From CAYMFD01 sp964389475 (GTDB lineage: Bacteria > Bacteroidota > Bacteroidia > Chitinophagales > Saprospiraceae), in contig CAYMFD010000011.1 of NCBI GenBank assembly GCA_964389475.1, forward strand, positions 1-59,709: a stretch of 59,709 nt of DNA. Reading direction: 5' to 3'. The notes under the pieces were generated by a model. That model was not told where the DNA came from. It worked only from the letters and a program-made list of their open reading frames with translations, and made no database searches. A program made the translations under genes and the position numbers. Positions 45,692-54,941 of this stretch are shown piece by piece. How positions within the stretch are numbered: the stretch's first letter is position 1; each line of letters begins with the position of its first letter.

Positions 45692-46819
45692 ATGAAAGCA
45701 CTTTATGTACTCCTGTCGATTGTGATTTTTGCTGGTGGTTACCTCATGGGCCACCGGTCACAGCCCGTAGATGTCTCTGGGCTAGCCCACCAAGTCAGTG
45801 TCGACACAGTCAGAGTACTACCTAGAAAGCCATCAAGTGCTGCCTCATCAGAGATTACGAGCATAGAGGAGGCAACGATCGATCTCTTCGAGCGATCAGC
45901 ACCATCAGTCATATATATTACCACGAGTAAGGTGCGGCGTGATTACTGGACACGTAATGCTATGGAGGTACCCGCTGGATCGGGATCAGGATTTGTATGG
46001 GATCAGAGCGGCCACGTCGTGACCAACTACCACGTCATCAAGGGTGCTCAGGTGATCAGAGTGACCCTGAGCGATCAGTCGACCCACATCGCCCAGCTAG
46101 TAGGTATCGAACCCGACAAAGACCTGGCGGTATTGAAAATCGACGTGCCTCCCGCCTCGCTCAGACCTATACCTACGACCAGCAGTGCTGACCTGCGGGT
46201 GGGGCAGTCTGTTTTTGCGATCGGCAACCCTTTTGGTCTAGACTACAGCCTGACTACTGGGGTCATCAGTGCATTGGGTAGAGAGATTAAGAGTATCGGC
46301 GGTAGGCCCATCAAAGACGTGATACAGACAGATGCTGCTATTAATCCAGGCAATAGCGGTGGTCCTCTCCTCGATAGCAAGGGTCGACTCATAGGTGTCA
46401 ATACACAGATCTACAGTCCCTCAGGAGCAAGTGCAGGCATAGGCTTTAGCATACCCGTAGATGAGGTGAGCTGGGTAGTGCCTGACATCATTAAGTATGG
46501 TAAGGTGATGCGACCAGTCCTGGGTGTAGGTCTAGTGCCACAGCAGTATGTCGATAGGGTAGGTATCGATGGTGCCATGATTGCAGAAGTCTACAAGGGG
46601 AGTCCGGCAGCTATAGCTGGCTTGCGTGGGCTCAGCCGCGATCGATCGGGTAGCATAGGCAGTGGAGATGTTATCATCAAGATAGGTGATGCCGACGTAA
46701 AGAAAAATAGCGACGTAACGCTGGCACTAGAAAAGGTCGAAGCCGGTACTCCTGTCAATATCGTAATCATCAGAGACGGCCAGCAAATGACCGTCACGAC
46801 CGAGCCTGTGGCGCGATGA
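45692..46819 (+). CDS. HtrA/DegS-type serine protease with PDZ domain
   Basis: 375-aa S1C protease. The N-terminal helix MKALYVLLSIVIFAGGYLMG anchors it in the membrane, so it is DegS-like in layout. Catalytic His in VTNYHVIKG, Asp in DKDLAVLKI, Ser in NPGNSGGPL; one PDZ domain in the last 105 residues. An in-frame GTG precedes the chosen ATG. It degrades or processes misfolded envelope proteins. Expressed alone; no adjacent anti-sigma target, although two ECF systems are in the window. Confidence 0.93.
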   Translation: MKALYVLLSIVIFAGGYLMGHRSQPVDVSGLAHQVSVDTVRVLPRKPSSAASSEITSIEEATIDLFERSAPSVIYITTSKVRRDYWTRNAMEVPAGSGSGFVWDQSGHVVTNYHVIKGAQVIRVTLSDQSTHIAQLVGIEPDKDLAVLKIDVPPASLRPIPTTSSADLRVGQSVFAIGNPFGLDYSLTTGVISALGREIKSIGGRPIKDVIQTDAAINPGNSGGPLLDSKGRLIGVNTQIYSPSGASAGIGFSIPVDEVSWVVPDIIKYGKVMRPVLGVGLVPQQYVDRVGIDGAMIAEVYKGSPAAIAGLRGLSRDRSGSIGSGDVIIKIGDADVKKNSDVTLALEKVEAGTPVNIVIIRDGQQMTVTTEPVAR

Positions 46820-46974
46820 TGTAACCGCAGGAGCCCTCGCTCCGAAGTTTGCTCCGATAGCCGCAATAACGCAAGCCTGAGCACAAAGAGCCCCGATGAT
46901 CCAGCACCTATATATTATGGGATTATAAATACGAATGGGATTAGCTACTTTTACACTAGCCAAATGACATTACT

Positions 46975-47880
46975 TTGAGATATACAATACTACTATCGAT
47001 ATTCCTAGCGTGTGTGATAACCACTGTAAGCTATGCCCAGTCGACAGGTGAGGCACCTGCTCAGAAGGTCTTTCAGACATTTAAAGACACTCGGGTTATA
47101 AACACACCCTCCGTGGAGATGGTGCCACATGGCAGCTTGGACTTTCGGATCGGTCACCGATTCGGTGATGCTGGTGGCGACGGTGGTGGCTGGACGACCT
47201 TCTATGGTCTAGAGGAGGCCGAGGATGTTATGATAGGCTTTGATTACGGACTAGGCCATAACTGGACAGTCGGTATCATGCGTACCAAAGGGTCAGGACC
47301 TCTCAGACAGAATATCAGTGCTACTACCAAAATGAGGATCATCGAGCAGGAGGTCAATGGCAACCAGCCTTTCAGTTTGGTCTTATACGGTATGGGATCT
47401 TTCTCGACCATGCCCAAGAGTACTAGGGAGGACGACCTTAACTTTTTCGCACAGCCTGAGCATAGACTCACGTACCACATGCAGCTATTGCTAGCACGTA
47501 AGTTTTCGCCGCGATTTAGCATGCAGCTGGGTGGTGGTTGGACGTATCGCAATATTGTGCCCTTTAATGATCTTAACGACCTTGTACATGCATCCGCCTC
47601 AGCACGCATACAAGTGACTAAGGCGATCGGGCTTATCCTTGACGCGACTGTACCCTTTGGCAACCTACGTAACACAGCTAATGCCGATGGCGAGCGGGAC
47701 TTCTTGCCTGCCCTAGGCATCGGTGTCGAGTGGGAAACTGGCGGAGGTCATGTCTTCCAGATGAACTTTACCAATGCGACAGGTATAGCGGAAACCGACT
47801 ACATACCCTACACCGAGAGCGACTGGCGAGACGGCGAGTTTAGATTAGGGTTTACCATCTCAAGACTATTTAAGATATGA
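46975..47880 (+). CDS. DUF5777 outer-membrane beta-barrel protein
   Basis: 301-aa exported protein of the Bacteroidota DUF5777 family, with a signal peptide ending SYAQ and a predicted beta-barrel (alternating strands such as MVPHGSLDFRIGHRFGD, IGFDYGLGHNWTVGI). The start is TTG: no in-frame ATG precedes the signal peptide, and the ATG at 46964 is out of frame. Its stop overlaps the next gene by 4 bases (ATGA), so it is coupled to a dihaem cytochrome c. This pairing suggests an electron-transfer or porin-cytochrome role, by inference. Confidence 0.82.
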   Translation: MRYTILLSIFLACVITTVSYAQSTGEAPAQKVFQTFKDTRVINTPSVEMVPHGSLDFRIGHRFGDAGGDGGGWTTFYGLEEAEDVMIGFDYGLGHNWTVGIMRTKGSGPLRQNISATTKMRIIEQEVNGNQPFSLVLYGMGSFSTMPKSTREDDLNFFAQPEHRLTYHMQLLLARKFSPRFSMQLGGGWTYRNIVPFNDLNDLVHASASARIQVTKAIGLILDATVPFGNLRNTANADGERDFLPALGIGVEWETGGGHVFQMNFTNATGIAETDYIPYTESDWRDGEFRLGFTISRLFKI

Positions 47881-48893
47881 TAAAGTACGTCGTTGCAATC
47901 ATCGTCAGCATCGTACTAGCAAGTAGCGCTACAGACGCTGATACCATCAAGGAAGATGTGACTACTATGTCTGTCCTAGCGACCCTCGAGGCCCTAGGTA
48001 AGGATGTAGACCATCTCAAGCCCAATCTCTTGATCGTTAATGCTAGTGCTGAGGCAGGCGAAAGGCTCATAAAAGAGGGTTTTGCTACCAAGGGTAACGG
48101 TAAGGCGACACGACAACAGAGTAAGCACTTCGTCTGTACATCTTGTCATAATGTCGTACAAGAAGATCCCGACCTAGAGTCTATGGATCCACAAGCTCGT
48201 CTAGAGTATAGCGAACTGAGAGGGATACCTTACCTACAGGGAACCACCCTCTACGGTGCTGTCAATAGAGAGTCTTTTTACAATGGAGATTACTACAAGA
48301 AATATGGCGAACTGGTCAATCCCGCTAGAAATGACCTCCGCGAGGCGGTCAAGTTATGTGCTGTCGAGTGTGCTCAGGGTCGGAAACTGGCAGACTGGGA
48401 GCTCGAGTCAGTGATGGCTTACTTGTGGGATATAGGTCTACAGATGGATGACCTCAACCTTGCTGGAGAGGAGCTAGAGTGGATACAGATGACCCTAGAT
48501 GAGGGCAAGCAAGATCAAGACGTGATAGACCTGATAGAAAGCAGGTATATCAAGGCATCGCCAGCCACATTTTCTCTACCTCCTGCAGATCGAGCAGCAG
48601 GCTCTGGCCTAGTGGGTGACACCGATAATGGTAAGTTGCTTTATGACAATAGTTGCCTCCACTGTCACCAAAATGCACGCTACTCTTACTTACACCTAGA
48701 CGACACCAAACTCTCCTTTAAGCACCTCAAACGGCACATGTCTAAGTATACGAGACATTCTCTTTATCAGGTAGTACGTTGGGGAGTGCCTGTCAAGAGC
48801 GGTAAAGAATCGTATATGCCGCAATACCCCCAAGAGAAAATGACAGATCAACAGCTAGCAGATTTGCGATCTTACATAGAGTCTAGGGCATAA
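47877..48893 (+). CDS. dihaem cytochrome c family protein
   Basis: 338-aa exported protein with two c-type haem motifs, CTSCH (residues 87-91) and CLHCH (260-264). An extra Cys pair CAVEC (161-165) lacks the His. The signal peptide is short (about 18 residues). Met ligands for haem could be in the MSKYTRHS or SYMPQYP segments. Coupled to the DUF5777 gene by a 4-base overlap. The electron partner is unknown; roles in thiosulfate or sulfite oxidation are known for some dihaem families but are not claimed here. Confidence 0.87.
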   Translation: MIKYVVAIIVSIVLASSATDADTIKEDVTTMSVLATLEALGKDVDHLKPNLLIVNASAEAGERLIKEGFATKGNGKATRQQSKHFVCTSCHNVVQEDPDLESMDPQARLEYSELRGIPYLQGTTLYGAVNRESFYNGDYYKKYGELVNPARNDLREAVKLCAVECAQGRKLADWELESVMAYLWDIGLQMDDLNLAGEELEWIQMTLDEGKQDQDVIDLIESRYIKASPATFSLPPADRAAGSGLVGDTDNGKLLYDNSCLHCHQNARYSYLHLDDTKLSFKHLKRHMSKYTRHSLYQVVRWGVPVKSGKESYMPQYPQEKMTDQQLADLRSYIESRA

Positions 48894-48930
48894 GGAGACG
48901 TAGCAGTAGATAATTGGAGTACCTTACGCT

Positions 48931-49620
48931 GTGCCATACGCTTTAGACATAGTTTTACCCTGTTACAATCCACTTCCTGGCTGGGAGGTCCGCATTGTCG
49001 AGGCCGTACGTCTGATGGAGCAGCATATCGACGACCTCCACATTATTGCTGTCAATGATGGCAGTAGCGCTGACCTCAGTGATGGTGTGGCTTATCTGGA
49101 CAGTCACTTGTCAGCATTCACATACATCGACCTGTCAGTCAATCGTGGTAAGGGAGCGGCACTCCGGGCTGGCATGAGAGCAAGTAAAGCGCCTCTGGTA
49201 TTATTTACGGACATAGATTTCCCATACACGATGGATAGCCTGCTTAAGGTGCATAAGTCGCTAGACGACTGTGATGTGGCCATAGGTGTACGTAATGCCA
49301 GCTACTATGAGCAGATACCTGCAAGGCGGCGTATGATCAGCAAGGCACTCAAGAGGGTCAACCAACTACTCCTACGCCTACCTAGCACAGATACGCAAGG
49401 CGGTCTCAAGGGTATGCGAGCCGCAGGACGTGACGTCTTTTTACAGACTACGATAGACCGCTACCTGATCGATATGGACTTTCTAAAGCTGGTGGGTAAG
49501 CAGCAGCTATCCCTGACAGAGGTAGAGGTCGACCTTCGCGAGGATGTAGTCCTATCAGAGATGAGTGTCAAGGTCTTGGCTAGTGAACTGGGCAATTTCG
49601 TAAAGATCCTACTCAGCTAG
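48931..49620 (+). CDS. glycosyltransferase family 2
   Basis: 229-aa GT-A enzyme started by GTG. DVVLPCYNP-like entry (VLPCYNPLPGW), NDGSSADL (about 44-51), the metal-binding DXD-like TDIDFPYT (about 93-100) and QGGLKGMRA (about 155-163) resemble polyprenyl-phosphate mannose/glucose transferases. There is no C-terminal membrane domain. Its end overlaps the convergent large membrane protein gene by 12 bases. Confidence 0.87.
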   Translation: MPYALDIVLPCYNPLPGWEVRIVEAVRLMEQHIDDLHIIAVNDGSSADLSDGVAYLDSHLSAFTYIDLSVNRGKGAALRAGMRASKAPLVLFTDIDFPYTMDSLLKVHKSLDDCDVAIGVRNASYYEQIPARRRMISKALKRVNQLLLRLPSTDTQGGLKGMRAAGRDVFLQTTIDRYLIDMDFLKLVGKQQLSLTEVEVDLREDVVLSEMSVKVLASELGNFVKILLS

Positions 49621-51831
49621 CGGGTAGATACTATGCCCTACCTGCCAGTAATCCTCATTGATAGGGATTACTGGGTGGATCGTGTCAATCGTGATTAAGC
49701 CTTGGTCTACTTGCAGGCCTGCTCCTATGGCGAAGAGCTTAAGTGTTTTGACCGATTTGTCTATTTCTCGTATTTGATCGATGCGGTACCAGTCATCATG
49801 TATCTCGTAGCGGTGGTCCTGGGCATAGCGTACTCCGTGTCGCCACAGTTGGGTACCGCTGGCGTCGTAGGCAGCTAGGTCTAGGATAGCAATAGATCGG
49901 TCGTCAGGCTCTACTCTAAACCATGCGCTGGCATGGGCAGTGGTTGACGTGTCGATATCTACGGGGCAGGTAAGTAACAGGTGCTCTTCCTTACTCAGCT
50001 CCTGACCCTTGGTGCCAAATATGCCCTCAGCGTTACCATCCTCTACGAGATTAAGGGCATAGCCTATGTTGTCTTTTGAGATAGGGAGACGGTCTGTAGT
50101 CAGATAGTCGACGGTCTGCCAGTCACCTAACTGAGTCTCATAGAGGCAGATATGGTCCTGTACGCCTAGTAGTGTGGCGTCTGTGAGGAGGTCGCTAAAT
50201 ACTAGGGTGTCACGTGGCTCTATGGCTACGAGTAGCGGCTGGTCAGAGGGCAGGTCTTTGGCCCATCGCTTTTCTACGTGGCTACCACTCCCTATCTGTA
50301 GAAGGTTGAGGGTCTGACTGAGGGATGTCCTCGACATACAGCTCATAGTCGTAGGTATCCCCGTCTGATAGACGAAGGGCAGTACATGGCGCTTGACGTG
50401 GTAGCGTGGTTCTTTGCCTACCTTCTCAGAGCCCTCAATGGCGGGTGGTAAGGTTATGATCGCCTGGTAGTCTTGTGGCTGGCGATTACTAGCCGTCAGT
50501 AAGTCCGATAGTGTAGTCTGTGACTCTAGCCAGTTACTACTTACGGCCCACTTATCGATCTGTTGATTGCGATGTGCGAGCCATTGATAGGATTCTGCGA
50601 CAACTAGTGTTAAAGTAGCAGCAAAGAACGCTACCCGTAACCACTGCCAAGGCAGCATTTGGACTAGTCGATACGTGACCACGCCAGCCCATATAGCACC
50701 TACATTACAGAATACCCATGCGAAGCGACCGAGTGATCTAAACTGCTGTAGCGGCGATATCCACTCTAGGATGATGCCATTGCCTATCTCTACGTGTATA
50801 CCCGCAGCAAAGAGTAGGACTAGGAGGCTCGCCACAAATGATATCCTCAGCTCTAGAGGTATTCCTAGGTGTTGCAGGCTGTGCCATCGCTTACGCTGAA
50901 GGATTAAAAAGAGGATAAAACCAACCATCAGCGCATAGAGGAGTGGACCTATGTAGGCGTATCCTTCAAAGTTGGGTACTCGGCTACTCAGTAAGGGTGT
51001 GACCAAGTCATGTATAAAGCCGTGTGGAGAGAATAGCGACCGCACCTGGGTGTTAAAGGATAGTAAGCCATATGGATGTGCGGGTCTATCTCCTACAGGA
51101 TCCAGTAGCGTATTGAGAAGTAATACAGATCCTATGCTACCTATGGAGACTAGCAGCGGGAGCCATTTTATGGTTTTTGTAAAAAAGAAATCAACCAATA
51201 CATAGCTCATCGTAAACACCGTGAGTATCAGTATCCAGTAAGGATGTAGGTAGGCTGATAACAGGAGCATACTGGCTCCCACCGCTATCGTCTGCCACCA
51301 GCGCCATTTCACACATTGTAGGAGGTAGAGCCAGTAGGCGGGTATGACAAAGGCGTAAGCAAGGCCAAAATGCCCTACATGCCTATAGATGTGGGGCGAA
51401 AAAGCAATACAAGATAGACTGACCAACACACTCCACCATACAGGCATCTGGAAGTGTCTAGATAGCTTGTATAGTAGGACCGCACCGATGACGAAGGATA
51501 AGACGGGTAGACCTTGTATAATCAATAGTGCATGCTGCTCACTATCGATACCTATGGCTCGTAGTAAGCGCAGGATCATGACCAGACCTACCTGCGCATC
51601 GGTATAGACAGCGAAGTCTCCATAGGGATAATTCATAGCGGTATGCCATACACCCTCATCCCACTTGTATAGGTAGGCTGGCGTAAAGGCGTTCTTAAGG
51701 GAGTCGCCTCCACCTGCAAGCATCTGCGACCCTAGATAGAACAGTCGTCTATCGAGCAGTACATACAGCAGGCCCAGTGACCCGGCTATACTCAAGAGGT
51801 AGCCTCCTATATGGCCTAGTTTATCCCTCAT
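49609..51831 (-). CDS. polytopic membrane protein, GT-C-like
   Basis: 740-aa membrane protein with about 10-12 helices in the first 420 residues and a soluble C-terminal beta-rich half. N-terminal GGDSLKNAFTPAYLY and NYPYGDFAVYTDAQ are typical of Bacteroidota GT-C-fold proteins (DUF6311/YfhO-like), in which an Asp near the first loop is catalytic. It probably adds sugars from a polyprenyl-phosphate donor; this is inference. It overlaps the acyltransferase gene by 11 bases and was probably translated with it. Confidence 0.7.
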   Translation of the reverse strand: MRDKLGHIGGYLLSIAGSLGLLYVLLDRRLFYLGSQMLAGGGDSLKNAFTPAYLYKWDEGVWHTAMNYPYGDFAVYTDAQVGLVMILRLLRAIGIDSEQHALLIIQGLPVLSFVIGAVLLYKLSRHFQMPVWWSVLVSLSCIAFSPHIYRHVGHFGLAYAFVIPAYWLYLLQCVKWRWWQTIAVGASMLLLSAYLHPYWILILTVFTMSYVLVDFFFTKTIKWLPLLVSIGSIGSVLLLNTLLDPVGDRPAHPYGLLSFNTQVRSLFSPHGFIHDLVTPLLSSRVPNFEGYAYIGPLLYALMVGFILFLILQRKRWHSLQHLGIPLELRISFVASLLVLLFAAGIHVEIGNGIILEWISPLQQFRSLGRFAWVFCNVGAIWAGVVTYRLVQMLPWQWLRVAFFAATLTLVVAESYQWLAHRNQQIDKWAVSSNWLESQTTLSDLLTASNRQPQDYQAIITLPPAIEGSEKVGKEPRYHVKRHVLPFVYQTGIPTTMSCMSRTSLSQTLNLLQIGSGSHVEKRWAKDLPSDQPLLVAIEPRDTLVFSDLLTDATLLGVQDHICLYETQLGDWQTVDYLTTDRLPISKDNIGYALNLVEDGNAEGIFGTKGQELSKEEHLLLTCPVDIDTSTTAHASAWFRVEPDDRSIAILDLAAYDASGTQLWRHGVRYAQDHRYEIHDDWYRIDQIREIDKSVKTLKLFAIGAGLQVDQGLITIDTIHPVIPINEDYWQVGHSIYPLAE

Positions 51832-52411
51832 GATCAGTCTTGAGATTTAAGTCAGTCAGAAAGGGAAGGCTATTGAGTTCTTCGTGCTTACCTACTACCC
51901 CATCGAACCACGGCAGTAGGATACGCATATCGCTGTAGTAATCCCCAGAGGTGTAGAAGGGCTTTCTAAATCGGACCTCCTTGCTACGGTAATCAAAGCC
52001 GACCAAGACTAGTGGCACCTCGGCCTTATGGGCTATATTGTAAAAGCCTTTTCTGAGCTTGGTCACTCTGCTCCTGGTAGCCTCTGGGGTAATCACTAGC
52101 CCGAAGTTGTCTCTTGTTTCATAAAGCTCTACGCAGTAGTCCACCAGGCGATTGTTCTTGCTTCGGTTGACGGGCACCCCTCCTAGTCCGCGTACGATCC
52201 AGCCGAGTGGTCCCTTAAAGAGGGAGTCCTTAGCTAGGAAGTTGAGCTGCATATCACACGCCAGCTTAACGAATATGCCGAGAGGTCCATCCCAGTTAGA
52301 CGTATGGGGTATGATGACGAAGAGCTTCTTGGACAGTTCGTTTTGCACCGACCCCCGCACCTTAAAGCCCCAGATCCAGAGACTAAATTTTGATATATAC
52401 TTCAGGATCAT
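51821..52411 (-). CDS. 1-acyl-glycerol-3-phosphate acyltransferase-like (PlsC family)
   Basis: 196-aa acyltransferase with the HX4D motif HTSNWD (about residues 36-41) and a PEATRS block (about 110-115) in place of PEGTRS. It may acylate a lysolipid or another glycolipid acceptor. A promoter box lies 20 bases upstream, and the large GT-C-like gene is coupled downstream. Confidence 0.88.
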   Translation of the reverse strand: MILKYISKFSLWIWGFKVRGSVQNELSKKLFVIIPHTSNWDGPLGIFVKLACDMQLNFLAKDSLFKGPLGWIVRGLGGVPVNRSKNNRLVDYCVELYETRDNFGLVITPEATRSRVTKLRKGFYNIAHKAEVPLVLVGFDYRSKEVRFRKPFYTSGDYYSDMRILLPWFDGVVGKHEELNSLPFLTDLNLKTDHEG

Positions 52412-52430
52412 AGTGACAGCATTAGTCGTC

Positions 52431-52438
52431 CAAAGGTA
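52431..52438 (-). promoter_or_regulatory. -7 box ahead of PlsC-like gene
   Basis: Minus-strand TACCTTTG matches TAnnTTTG, 20 bases upstream of the ATG. Confidence 0.55.
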
Positions 52439-52667
52439 TTTATTCTCCTAGTGTGGAGCTAGTACAGCAGTCAGTAATAATATCTACGCTATGCACTGAG
52501 CCCGTCGATGTGAGGCCAGTCGAGCATATCCGATATCTCGTACATAATCTAAAAACTCCTTAGTATCTACAGATAAATACTTGTCTTCTTAAATTGTCAA
52601 CGTAGAACTGATCTTTGTAATCCGAGTTCTTTATTATAGTAACGAGTAAAATCAAGAGAGGTAAAGC

Positions 52668-53237
52668 ATGGCAATAGATATCAATGACGCAATACGAGCT
52701 AGAAGGTCAGTATTCCCCAATATGTATACAGGCGAGGCAATAGATAAAGATGATATCGAGGCGCTGATCGAGTCGGCTAGGTGGGCTCCTACTCATCGTA
52801 AGACGGAGCCATGGCGGTATATCGTTTTTCATACTAAAGAAAGCAGGTCTGAACTATCGGACTATCTAGGAGACCGGTACAAGGCTACAGCAGGCGAGGC
52901 TTACCTCGAACGCAAGGAGAAAAAGACACGTAAAAAGCCACTGCAGGCGCAGGTGGTCATAGCCATATGCATGCAGCGTGACCCCGCAGCGTCAGTACCC
53001 GAGTGGGAGGAAGTGGCAGCGACAGCTATGTCTGTGCAGAATATGTGGCTCACTGCCCACAACCTAGGCCTCGGTGCCTACTGGAGCAGCCCCAAGACTA
53101 TGACCACCAGTGCCGAAGCCTTCTTGGACCTCGAGAAAGGTCAGCGCTGCCTAGGACTATTTTACGTCGGCCATAGACCAGAGGTGGATCTACCAGCAGA
53201 GCGGCTGCCCGTATCAGCCATCGCTACCTGGCGGTAG
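52668..53237 (+). CDS. nitroreductase family protein
   Basis: 189-aa FMN-dependent oxidoreductase. Seen: AIRARRSV (N-terminal FMN contact), WAPTHRKTEPWRYIVF (about 43-58), and NLGLGAYWSSP (about 127-137) plus the late GHRPE. Small-molecule NAD(P)H:acceptor reductase; the substrate is unknown. Upstream is only a poor -7 match (GATCTTTG). Confidence 0.9.
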   Translation: MAIDINDAIRARRSVFPNMYTGEAIDKDDIEALIESARWAPTHRKTEPWRYIVFHTKESRSELSDYLGDRYKATAGEAYLERKEKKTRKKPLQAQVVIAICMQRDPAASVPEWEEVAATAMSVQNMWLTAHNLGLGAYWSSPKTMTTSAEAFLDLEKGQRCLGLFYVGHRPEVDLPAERLPVSAIATWR

Positions 53238-53245
53238 GTTGGTGG

Positions 53246-54142
53246 CTATAGTTGTGCTAGTACCCCTTCTTTCATAGCTGCAGGGCTGAGGCATATCGTC
53301 TTGGCATCTGTGCTATCAAGCGCTAGCTCTATCAGTATCATAGCGAGGACGATCAGTTTGGCCCTACTAGTGGGAATGGCCTTGTGTGCCTTGATCTGAT
53401 CAAAGGTCATCTGGAACACGGCCTTTATCTGCTCCCTCGCCATACTGACGTCTATGGAGACGGCACGATCAAAAGCCAACTCGACTCCACACAATGCAGC
53501 CAGTACTTCAAATGATCCGCTGGCACCTATCAGCTGCTGACTGGCCTGCACCGTGGCACTGGCACACACCTCATGGATGTGATCCTTGGCGTATGACTTG
53601 ATCAAGCGGTGCTGATCGTCAGATATGGGGTGATCATGGCTGTACCGATTGTGGAGCTCGCCTAGGCCTATATTGTAGCTACGGGTCAGTGTAAGGTCTC
53701 CGTCGTCTATGGCGATGAACTCTACGCTACCACCACCTATGTCCATGATGAGGTGCTGGCCCTGACTGATGTCGATGGTAGTGGCGATACCGGCATGTAT
53801 GTACCTCGCCTCTTGTAGACCATCTATGACCTCGATCTGTATACCTGTCTGCGCATAGACGTCCTCGACGAATGCTGGAGCATTAGAAGCGGATCGCAAG
53901 GCAGCAGTACCTACGGCTCGTAGCTGTACTATATCGTAGGCGGATAGCACGTCGGCAAAGTGTTGTATAGCCTGTACACCTCGTGCATATGCTGCGGCAC
54001 CTATCCGACTGATGCCCTCCTCCGCTAGACTTACGAATACACGTTCGCGGTATATCGTCTCCCTATTATCTGCGTGGACGACTAATATGTGGAAGGTATT
54101 GCTGCCGAGATCTATGACGGCATTTACACGTGGTTTTTTCAT
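53246..54142 (-). CDS. Ppx/GppA family phosphatase
   Basis: 298-aa exopolyphosphatase / pppGpp phosphohydrolase of the short type. N-terminal VIDLGSNTFHILVV phosphate loop, the second ASKHA motif LIMDIGGGSVEF (about 137-148) and GASGSFEV near residue 207. It lacks the C-terminal HD domain of long Ppx/GppA. Divergent from the ECF sigma gene with a 62-base gap. Polyphosphate or (p)ppGpp substrate cannot be told apart by eye. Confidence 0.9.
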   Translation of the reverse strand: MKKPRVNAVIDLGSNTFHILVVHADNRETIYRERVFVSLAEEGISRIGAAAYARGVQAIQHFADVLSAYDIVQLRAVGTAALRSASNAPAFVEDVYAQTGIQIEVIDGLQEARYIHAGIATTIDISQGQHLIMDIGGGSVEFIAIDDGDLTLTRSYNIGLGELHNRYSHDHPISDDQHRLIKSYAKDHIHEVCASATVQASQQLIGASGSFEVLAALCGVELAFDRAVSIDVSMAREQIKAVFQMTFDQIKAHKAIPTSRAKLIVLAMILIELALDSTDAKTICLSPAAMKEGVLAQL

Positions 54143-54192
54143 TGGGACTAATGTACGATCATATATGGTAGAACGTCACAGTCGGATTTTCG

Positions 54193-54200
54193 TATGTTTG
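54193..54200 (+). promoter_or_regulatory. -7 box directly before ECF sigma start
   Basis: TATGTTTG matches TAnnTTTG but ends only 4 bases before the ATG at 54205. If used, transcription would start at about the start codon, giving a leaderless message. Confidence 0.4.
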
Positions 54201-54204
54201 CCGT

Positions 54205-54819
54205 ATGCCCGATAGTTCTACAGACTATGAGAAGATTTTTGAGGATGAGCTCTTACCTCATATCGTCTCAGTAAAAACCTTTGCTTATCACCTCACCTAC
54301 AATGAGGAGGATGCTAATGACCTTGTGCAGGAGACTTACATGAAGGCGCATAGGTTTATCGATAAGTACCAGCCGGGAACTAACGCGAAAGCATGGCTGT
54401 TCAAAATCTGTAAGAATGCCTTCATTAACGAATATCGAAAGAAGAGCAAGCGTCCTACCAAAGTCGATTTTGAAGAGATAGTCAGCTATCACCGAGGAGA
54501 CGACCAGAGCAAGACAGAGTACTTCGATCTACGAGAAGAGATATTCGATAACATGATGGGCGATGAGGTTACGACCGCCATCAATGCCCTGCCGATCGAC
54601 TTTAGGTCAGTCGTGCTATTGTGTGATATCGAGGGCTTTACCTACGAGGAGATAAGTAAGATTATCGATGTGCCGATAGGTACCGTCCGTAGTAGACTCT
54701 TTAGGGCACGTAACATGCTCAAGGAGAGACTCAAGGCTTACGCTACAGACCTAGGCTATGAAGATAAGCGAGGTGCTAAAAAAGCGGTCAAGCGCATAGC
54801 TAGTGCAGAGGAGGAATAG
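54205..54819 (+). CDS. ECF sigma factor
   Basis: 204-aa ECF sigma factor of a second type, unlike the one at 29207. Region 2 (about residues 12-82) has NEEDANDLVQETYMKAHRFID and AKAWLFKICKNAFINEYRK; region 4 (about 125-178) has LPIDFRSVVLLCDIEGFTYEEIS and IGTVRSRLFRARNML. The basic C-terminal tail is longer than usual. A likely anti-sigma gene follows after 122 bases with its own promoter-like box. Divergent from Ppx/GppA. Confidence 0.9.
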   Translation: MPDSSTDYEKIFEDELLPHIVSVKTFAYHLTYNEEDANDLVQETYMKAHRFIDKYQPGTNAKAWLFKICKNAFINEYRKKSKRPTKVDFEEIVSYHRGDDQSKTEYFDLREEIFDNMMGDEVTTAINALPIDFRSVVLLCDIEGFTYEEISKIIDVPIGTVRSRLFRARNMLKERLKAYATDLGYEDKRGAKKAVKRIASAEEE

Positions 54820-54853
54820 TTATCCACACTGTATTGGTAATTTTGACTATTTG

Positions 54854-54869
54854 GCATTTTGTAAAATGC
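54854..54869. repeat. perfect 16-bp palindrome upstream of anti-sigma gene
   Basis: GCATTTT-GT-AAAATGC, seven-base arms, lies between the sigma stop and the -7 box at 54884 and covers the only TTG placed as a -33 element. It may be an operator or attenuator hairpin; no T-run follows. Confidence 0.6.
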
Positions 54870-54883
54870 TACCTTTAATGTGT

Positions 54884-54891
54884 TATATTTG
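54884..54891 (+). promoter_or_regulatory. -7 box ahead of anti-sigma gene
   Basis: TATATTTG matches TAnnTTTG; a TTG 22 bases upstream (54859-54861) is a possible -33 element inside the palindrome. The ATG is 50 bases downstream. Confidence 0.5.
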
Positions 54892-54941
54892 ACAATCTTT
54901 TATTCTGACTTTATAGTGTTTTAACACCTAAAATAAGGATC

